Origin: Bifidobacterium breve
Lineage (GTDB): Bacteria; Actinomycetota; Actinomycetes; S36-B12; UBA5976
DNA length: 18,024 bases
Direction of reading: 5' to 3'
Assembly (NCBI GenBank): GCA_945861165.1
Contig: CAMATO010000015.1
Coordinates: forward strand, 1-18,024
Shown: positions 14,112-18,024 of the stretch, in pieces
How the letters are laid out: every line of letters starts with the position of its first letter
Position numbering within the stretch: the first letter of the stretch is position 1
Notes under the pieces: model-generated
The model's database searches: none
Told to the model about the DNA's origin: nothing
The model's input: the letters and a program-made list of their open reading frames with translations, nothing else
Made by a program: the position numbers and the translations under genes

Positions 14112-14183
14112 TGGGGTATGGGGTAATTGGCAGCCCAGCGGTTTCTGGATCCGCTCGTCTAGGTTCGAGTCCTAGTACCCCAG
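14112..14183 (+). tRNA. tRNA-Gln (anticodon CUG)
   Basis: A 72-base cloverleaf. The acceptor stem TGGGGTA (14112-14118) pairs with TACCCCA (14176-14182) and the discriminator is G14183; CCA is not encoded. The D stem is GGGT/GCCC, and the T arm is CTAGG-TTCGAGT-CCTAG. The anticodon loop TTCTGGA holds CTG at 14145-14147, reading CAG. The last pair of the anticodon stem (T14142 with T14150) is a U-U mismatch, a small oddity. It starts 5 bases after the gltX stop, so it is probably processed from the cimA-gltX transcript or has a promoter inside gltX. Being next to the gene for its likely (mis)charging enzyme fits actinobacterial gene order. Confidence 0.93.
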
Positions 14184-14240
14184 CAAAATAAGTGATGTAG
14201 TAATTTTTGGTTCAACGTCATTGTTTAGGAATAGGACAAC
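14184..14240 (+). other. Gap between tRNA-Gln and the lldD-like gene
   Basis: A 57-base AT-rich gap. No hairpin terminator follows the tRNA. Two AGGA tracts (14227-14230 and 14233-14236) precede the next ATG; the second leaves a four-base spacing. No convincing promoter was identified, so read-through from the tRNA transcript cannot be excluded. Confidence 0.4.
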
Positions 14241-15458
14241 ATGGTTAAGCGCAGGTTGCCTCGTCCTTTAGAAGTAATTTCACTTATTGGATTTAGATGG
14301 CCAAATTTAAATCGAAAACAAGTAAAACTTAATCAAGCAGTTAACATCTGGGATATTAGAGAATTAGCTTCAAAGAGAACTCCTCGTTCAGTTTTTGATT
14401 ACACCGATGGTGCTTCTGGAAGTGAAGCAAGTTTAAATCGAGCTCGAGAAGCATTTAATAACGTTGAATTTTCACCTCGAGTTTTAAGAGACGTGACAAA
14501 TGTTGACACCTCCGTAGACATTTTAGGAAAAAAGAATGCGTTACCTTTCGCATTTGCGGCAACTGGTTTTACGCGCATGATGGGTTATGAAGGTGAACCA
14601 GCAGTTGCTCGTGTGGCAGAAAAATATGGAATTCTTTATGGGTTATCAACTCTTGGTACAACCTCACCAGAAGATTTAGCAAAAGAAGTACCAAATGTTC
14701 GCCGTTGGTATCAGTTATATGTTAGACGCGAAAGAGAACCAAACGAGAAATTAATTGAAAGAGTAAAAGCTTCAGGTTATGAAACTATTGTTTTAACTGT
14801 TGACACCGTAGTTGGTGGAGTTAGATATAGAGACGTTAAAAATGGTTTAACAATTCCACCTAAGTTGACTTTAAAAACTCTTATCGGCATGGCCAAATAC
14901 CCAAAATGGTGGATGAACCTTTTAACTACTGAACCACTTGTTTTTGCTTCCCTTGATATGAAAGATAGTGGGGGAACTGTTGCTGATTTATTGTCGAAGA
15001 TTTTTGATCCTTCAATTACTTTGGAAGATATTAAGTGGCTTAAATCAGTTTGGGATGGAAAGTTATTAATTAAAGGTGTGCAATCCGTTGAAGATGCAGT
15101 AATGCTAAAAAATGCAGGTGTTGATGGCATCATTCTTTCCACGCACGGTGGCAGACAAATGGATAAAGCTCCTGTGCCATTAGAACTGCTTCCAGAAGTT
15201 AGAAAAGCAGTTGGTAAAGAATTCACAGTCTTAATTGACGGCGGGGTAATGGCTGGCACCGATATTTTGGCAGCTATTGGCTTAGGTGCCAACGCAGTAT
15301 TAATTGGCAGAGCTTATTTATATGGATTGATGGCAGGTGGTGAACAAGGTGTTGACCGAGTTGTGGCGTTACTAAAAGCCGAAATAGAAATGTCGATGAG
15401 ACTGCTAGGTATCACAAAGTTGGATGAACTAACACCTGATCGTGTGAGAATTCGCTAA
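14241..15458 (+). CDS. FMN-dependent alpha-hydroxy-acid dehydrogenase (LldD-like)
   Basis: Member of the FMN family that oxidises L-2-hydroxy acids; L-lactate to pyruvate is the most likely reaction, but the substrate is not proven. The protein has 405 residues. SVFDYTDGASGSEASL near 54-69 and LPFAFAATGFTRMMG near 99-113 form the FMN-binding start of the barrel; WYQLYV carries the active-site tyrosine, K278 (LLIKGVQSVEDA) contacts the flavin, and H302 with R305 (STHGGRQMD) is the catalytic base and substrate arginine. The usual Asn before this histidine is Thr here. DGGVMAGTDILAAIGLGANAVLIGR closes the phosphate site. No signal peptide is seen. The start is supported by AGGA. It sits between two tRNA genes where other actinobacteria often have an IclR-type regulator next to leuC. 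Confidence 0.88.
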   Translation: MVKRRLPRPLEVISLIGFRWPNLNRKQVKLNQAVNIWDIRELASKRTPRSVFDYTDGASGSEASLNRAREAFNNVEFSPRVLRDVTNVDTSVDILGKKNALPFAFAATGFTRMMGYEGEPAVARVAEKYGILYGLSTLGTTSPEDLAKEVPNVRRWYQLYVRREREPNEKLIERVKASGYETIVLTVDTVVGGVRYRDVKNGLTIPPKLTLKTLIGMAKYPKWWMNLLTTEPLVFASLDMKDSGGTVADLLSKIFDPSITLEDIKWLKSVWDGKLLIKGVQSVEDAVMLKNAGVDGIILSTHGGRQMDKAPVPLELLPEVRKAVGKEFTVLIDGGVMAGTDILAAIGLGANAVLIGRAYLYGLMAGGEQGVDRVVALLKAEIEMSMRLLGITKLDELTPDRVRIR

Positions 15459-15465
15459 CTACGAA

Positions 15466-15493
15466 TTTCACTTTTTCTTTACGCTGTTAGAAT
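15466..15493 (+). promoter_or_regulatory. Candidate promoter of tRNA-Glu-leuCD
   Basis: TAGAAT (15488-15493) is a five-of-six match to the -10 consensus, with TTTCAC (15466-15471) as a possible -35 at a 16-base spacing. Transcription would begin near 15500, about 15 bases before the tRNA. It is the only plausible promoter in the 56-base gap after the lldD-like gene, and none fits in the 34 bases between the tRNA and leuC. Confidence 0.5.
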
Positions 15494-15514
15494 TACGGAA
15501 ACGGATTTTCCTAC

Positions 15515-15587
15515 AGCCCCGTTGTGTAGCGGCCTAGCACGCTGCCCTCTCAAGGCGGTAGCGCGGGTTCGAATCCCGTCGGGGCTA
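15515..15587 (+). tRNA. tRNA-Glu (anticodon CUC)
   Basis: A 73-base cloverleaf. The acceptor stem AGCCCCG (15515-15521) pairs perfectly with CGGGGCT (15580-15586), with A15587 as discriminator and no encoded CCA. The D stem GTGT/GCAC, anticodon stem CTGCC/GGCGG (one G-U) and T arm GCGGG-TTCGAAT-CCCGT are all formed. The anticodon loop CTCTCAA carries CTC at 15549-15551, reading GAG. It is followed after 34 bases by leuC, with a Shine-Dalgarno but no terminator or promoter between, so it is probably the 5' part of a tRNA-leuC-leuD transcript. Confidence 0.94.
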
Positions 15588-15621
15588 CACGAGGCGAAAA
15601 AAAAGATAAGGAGAAATAAAA

Positions 15622-17022
15622 GTGAGTCAAACACTTGCTGAGAAAGTTTGGGATGCACATATTGTGCACCAAGCAAGTGGTGAACCAGATTTACTTTTTA
15701 TTGATCTTCATTTAGTTCACGAAGTCACTTCTCCACAAGCATTTGATGGCTTAAGAGCAGCTAATAGAAAAGTTCGCCGTCCTGAATTAACACTTTTAAC
15801 AGAAGATCATAACGTTCCTACCCAAGATATTGATCAACCAATTGCAGATTTAGTTTCACGTGCTCAAGTTGATGCCTTAAGAAATAATGCTAAAGAATTT
15901 GGCTTAAAGATTTATTCTTTAGGTGATATTGATCAAGGAATTGTGCACGTAGTTGGACCACAACTTGGTTTAACTCAACCTGGCATGACAGTTGTTTGTG
16001 GAGATTCTCATACTTCAACTCATGGAGCTTTCGGGGCACTTGCTTTTGGTATTGGTACCAGTGAAGTAGAGCATGTGCTTGCTACCCAAACTTTGCCACT
16101 AAAACCATTTAAAACAATGGCCATAACTGTTAATGGAAAACTTCCCCAAGGATCAACTGCTAAAGACATAATTTTGGCGGTAATCGCCAAAATTAGTACA
16201 GGGGGCGGTCAAGGTTATGTTTTGGAATATCGCGGTGAAGCAATTCGCTCATTGTCGATGGAAGGTCGAATGACAATTTGTAATATGAGTATTGAAGCAG
16301 GAGCACGTGCCGGAATGATTGCACCGGATGAAACTACTTTTGAATACTTAAAAGGTCGAAATCATGCGCCAAAAGATAAAGACTGGGATGACGCCGTTTC
16401 TTACTGGAAGACTTTAAAAACTGATGACGATGCTCAATTTGATGCTGAAGTAATTATTGATGCTAATTCTTTAACACCTTTTGTTACTTGGGGAACAAAC
16501 CCTGGACAAGGTGTATCAATTGATGATGTAGTGCCAGATCCAAACTCATTCACTAATCCAACTGAGAAAACAGCAGCAGAACGAGCCCTTGTTTACATGG
16601 ATCTTAAAGCTGGTACAAAAATGCGTGATATCAAAGTTGACACCGTATTTCTTGGTTCCTGCACCAATGGTCGCATTGAAGATTTAAGAGCAGCAGCAGC
16701 AATTTTGAAAGGTAACAAAGTTGCTTCCAGTGTGCGCATGATGGTTGTTCCTGGCAGTGCCAAAGTTGCTATCCAAGCAGAACATGAAGGATTACCTGCC
16801 ATTTTTAAAGCAGCAGGTGCGGACTGGCGTAGTGCTGGTTGTTCCATGTGTTTGGGAATGAATCCTGACAAATTAAAACCAGGCGAAAGAGCTGCTTCAA
16901 CATCTAACAGAAACTTTGAAGGTCGACAAGGCCCAGGTGGTAGAACCCATTTAGTTTCACCATTAGTGGCAGCAGCAACTGCTATTACTGGACATCTTTC
17001 CACTCCAGATGAGATCAAATAA
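15622..17022 (+). CDS. leuC: Isopropylmalate isomerase, large subunit
   Basis: With LeuD it isomerises 2- to 3-isopropylmalate and, in the citramalate route, citramalate to 3-methylmalate. The 466 residues match the bacterial LeuC. The [4Fe-4S] ligands are C347 (GSCTNGRIEDL) and C407 and C410 (AGCSMCLGM). Other aconitase-family blocks are HLVHEVTSPQAFDGL, TEDHNVPT and VCGDSHTSTHGAFGALAFGIGTSEVEHVLATQTL, with the C-terminal STSNRNFEGRQGPGGRTHLVSPLVAAA. The start is GTG, fixed by AAGGAG (15608-15613) eight bases upstream. The stop overlaps the leuD start by one base (TAATG). No regulator gene is divergent from it here, unlike in Streptomyces, where an IclR-type regulator usually flanks leuC. 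Confidence 0.97.
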   Translation: MSQTLAEKVWDAHIVHQASGEPDLLFIDLHLVHEVTSPQAFDGLRAANRKVRRPELTLLTEDHNVPTQDIDQPIADLVSRAQVDALRNNAKEFGLKIYSLGDIDQGIVHVVGPQLGLTQPGMTVVCGDSHTSTHGAFGALAFGIGTSEVEHVLATQTLPLKPFKTMAITVNGKLPQGSTAKDIILAVIAKISTGGGQGYVLEYRGEAIRSLSMEGRMTICNMSIEAGARAGMIAPDETTFEYLKGRNHAPKDKDWDDAVSYWKTLKTDDDAQFDAEVIIDANSLTPFVTWGTNPGQGVSIDDVVPDPNSFTNPTEKTAAERALVYMDLKAGTKMRDIKVDTVFLGSCTNGRIEDLRAAAAILKGNKVASSVRMMVVPGSAKVAIQAEHEGLPAIFKAAGADWRSAGCSMCLGMNPDKLKPGERAASTSNRNFEGRQGPGGRTHLVSPLVAAATAITGHLSTPDEIK

Positions 17023-17609
17023 TGGAAAAGTTTCTCACTCACACAGGTTCTGCTCTTCCCTTAAGAAGAAGTAACGTTGACACCGACCAAATCATCCCAG
17101 CTGAATATTTAAAACGTATTACTCGTCACGGTTTTGAGGATGCATTGTTTAAAGCCTGGCGCGAAGATCCCAGTTTTGTTTTGAACAAACCTGAATACAA
17201 AGATGCCACAATTTTGGTGGCCGGGCCTGAGTTTGGGACCGGATCTTCTAGAGAACATGCTGTTTGGGCGTTGATGGATTATGGTTTCAAAGTAGTTTTA
17301 TCTTCTCGTTACGCCGATATTTTCAGAGGTAACTCTGGTAAAGCGGGCTTAGTTACCGCAGAAGTTTCCCAAGATGTGATTGAAAAGATTTGGGTATTGG
17401 TGGAAAAGGATTCAACTACTCAAATCACAGTGGATCTAGACAAAAGGCAGGTAACAGCGGGTGATTTAGTCGCAAATTTTCAAATCGATGACTACGTTAG
17501 ATGGCGTTTACTGGAAGGTTTAGATGACATTGGGCTTACATTGCGTCACGAAGCAAAGATTACTGAGTTTGAAAAATCAAGACCGGCTTATAAACCAGTA
17601 ACTGTTTAA
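17022..17609 (+). CDS. leuD: Isopropylmalate isomerase, small subunit
   Basis: Small 'swivel' subunit that completes the LeuCD active site. The 195 residues match the family. The N-terminus shows LPLRRSNVDTDQIIPAEYLK with HGFEDALFKAWR following, and residues of GPEFGTGSSREHAVWALMDYGFKVV (about 67-91) supply substrate-contacting serine and arginine. The ATG overlaps the leuC stop by one base, so translation is coupled. The stop is followed by an AT-rich gap with one hairpin and then the HU gene; leuC-leuD-HU order is common in actinobacteria. Confidence 0.96.
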   Translation: MEKFLTHTGSALPLRRSNVDTDQIIPAEYLKRITRHGFEDALFKAWREDPSFVLNKPEYKDATILVAGPEFGTGSSREHAVWALMDYGFKVVLSSRYADIFRGNSGKAGLVTAEVSQDVIEKIWVLVEKDSTTQITVDLDKRQVTAGDLVANFQIDDYVRWRLLEGLDDIGLTLRHEAKITEFEKSRPAYKPVTV

Positions 17610-17663
17610 AACCCATCTGTAACATTTGCATTCTAGAATATGATTTTTTTGAAAACAATAATT

Positions 17664-17694
17664 CAAATTTCCCTTATAAAATAAGGAAAATTTG
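17664..17694 (+). promoter_or_regulatory. AT-rich hairpin after leuD
   Basis: CAAATTT (17664-17670) pairs with AAATTTG (17688-17694) and CCTTAT (17672-17677) with ATAAGG (17681-17686), separated by one C-A mismatch, around an AAA loop. No T run follows on the plus strand (GGGTGTGTCGCG comes next), so an intrinsic terminator is doubtful. It may protect the leuCD mRNA 3' end or act as a weak terminator. The rest of the 194-base gap is AT-rich and has a 10-bp palindrome, ATTCTAGAAT (17630-17639), plus the promoter described next. Confidence 0.5.
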
Positions 17695-17723
17695 GGTGTG
17701 TCGCGTTAAAAACCCATATTTTA

Positions 17724-17752
17724 TTGACTATTTTTAGTACCAGCAATAAAAA
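17724..17752 (+). promoter_or_regulatory. Candidate promoter of the HU gene
   Basis: TTGACT (17724-17729, five of six to the -35 consensus) and TAAAAA (17747-17752, four of six to the -10) with an ideal 17-base spacer. Transcription would begin about 45 bases before the HU start. This is the best sigma-70-type promoter in the window, in keeping with strong expression of a nucleoid protein. Confidence 0.6.
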
Positions 17753-17803
17753 ACATTTATCGCCAGCCGTAAAAAGCAAAAATCTTTCGAAAGGTTAGAA
17801 AAG

Positions 17804-18024
17804 TTGAAAAAACCAGAATTAGCAGATTTAGTGCAAGAACATTTTGAAGCAAATCGTCGTCAAGCTCTAGATTTTGTAGATGTATTTTTTGACACAATCA
17901 CCAACGCAGTTGCCTCAGGTGACAAAGTTTCAATCGCAGGATTTGGTATTTGGGAAAAGAAGAAACGTCCTGCCAGAATGGCACGTAACCCTATGACAGG
18001 TGCTCCAGTAAAAGTTCCTGCCAA
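17804..18024 (+). CDS. HU-family nucleoid protein, 3' end missing
   Basis: Small DNA-binding dimer that bends and compacts the chromosome. Seventy-three codons are visible before the window ends; the family is about 90 residues, or longer with a lysine-rich tail in some actinobacteria. The N-terminal helices (KKPELADLVQEHFEANRRQA) are followed by VSIAGFGIWEKKKRPARMARN with GFG at 46-48, and the DNA-contacting beta arm carries RNPMTG (61-66) and the start of its proline tip. The start is TTG at 17804, supported by GAAAGG nine bases upstream and by alignment to the usual family N-terminus. It lies 194 bases after leuD with its own promoter. Whether it has a basic C-terminal extension cannot be seen. 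Confidence 0.93.
   Translation, partial: MKKPELADLVQEHFEANRRQALDFVDVFFDTITNAVASGDKVSIAGFGIWEKKKRPARMARNPMTGAPVKVPA

Noticed and set aside
14777..15292. A 171-codon minus-strand open frame inside the LldD-like gene
   Set aside because: It is antisense to conserved catalytic motifs and has no recognisable family features.
14112..15587. The tRNA-Gln to tRNA-Glu interval as an integrated element carrying the lldD-like gene
   Set aside because: There is no integrase, no duplicated tRNA 3' end or direct repeat at the other boundary, and composition matches the surroundings.
16593..17042. A 149-codon minus-strand open frame over leuC
   Set aside because: It is antisense to the leuC Fe-S region; codon use and composition are those of a shadow frame.
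10882..17624. The 13-mer TGTTACAGATGGG at 10882-10894 recurs inverted at 17612-17624, both in gaps
   Set aside because: A handful of 13-base repeats is expected by chance in an 18-kb AT-biased window counted on both strands, and neither copy is palindromic or placed alike relative to a gene.
1..18024. CRISPR arrays, insertion sequences, prophage or toxin-antitoxin genes
   Set aside because: No spaced direct repeats, transposase-like frames or phage genes were seen on either strand.

Overview
The window looks like the chromosome of a small, AT-rich actinobacterium; a freshwater Nanopelagicales (acI)-type genome is my best guess. The reasons are indirect. The order gltX, tRNA-Gln, tRNA-Glu, leuC, leuD, HU gene is familiar from actinobacteria. 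LeuA is the long form with a regulatory domain, SerA is the long ASB+ACT form, and ilvB carries an actinobacterial-style leader peptide. Base composition by eye is about 40% G+C, well below most actinobacteria. Gaps are short and no mobile element, CRISPR array or obvious foreign block is visible.

Layout: (1) ilvD, cut by the left edge, then an attenuator-like leader and ilvB-ilvN-ilvC (1-5068). (2) A 46-residue DUF2256-type cysteine protein (5111-5251) that is easily missed, then serA (5270-6856). (3) leuA on the minus strand (6853-8568), converging on serA, with a leucine leader peptide in the divergent gap. (4) leuB-ilvE (8746-10859), overlapping by 4 bases. (5) A second terminator-containing leader, then cimA-gltX-tRNA-Gln(CUG) (10909-14183). 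(6) An FMN-dependent alpha-hydroxy-acid dehydrogenase gene (14241-15458). (7) tRNA-Glu(CUC), leuC and leuD (15515-17609). (8) A promoter-bearing gap and the start of an HU gene, cut by the right edge.

Together these genes encode every dedicated enzyme needed to make valine, leucine and isoleucine from pyruvate and acetyl-CoA: IlvBN, IlvC, IlvD and IlvE for the common steps; LeuA, LeuCD and LeuB for leucine; CimA plus the shared LeuCD and LeuB for 2-oxobutanoate, the isoleucine precursor. No threonine deaminase gene is present in the window, so the citramalate route is the isoleucine entry visible here.

The most interesting layer is regulatory. Three branch points are each preceded by a tiny reading frame rich in the matching end product. 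These are Leu-Val-Val-Val before ilvB (with an intrinsic terminator), Leu-Leu-Leu before leuA (with an 11-bp hairpin whose 3' arm can also pair with the leuA ribosome binding site), and Ile-Ile before cimA (with a hairpin and an intrinsic terminator). The first two match leader types described computationally in actinobacteria. An isoleucine-reading leader on cimA is the candidate for something not previously described. Several genes without a Shine-Dalgarno also carry a TAnnnT -10 box placed so that the start codon would sit at or next to the transcript 5' end, suggesting leaderless mRNAs.
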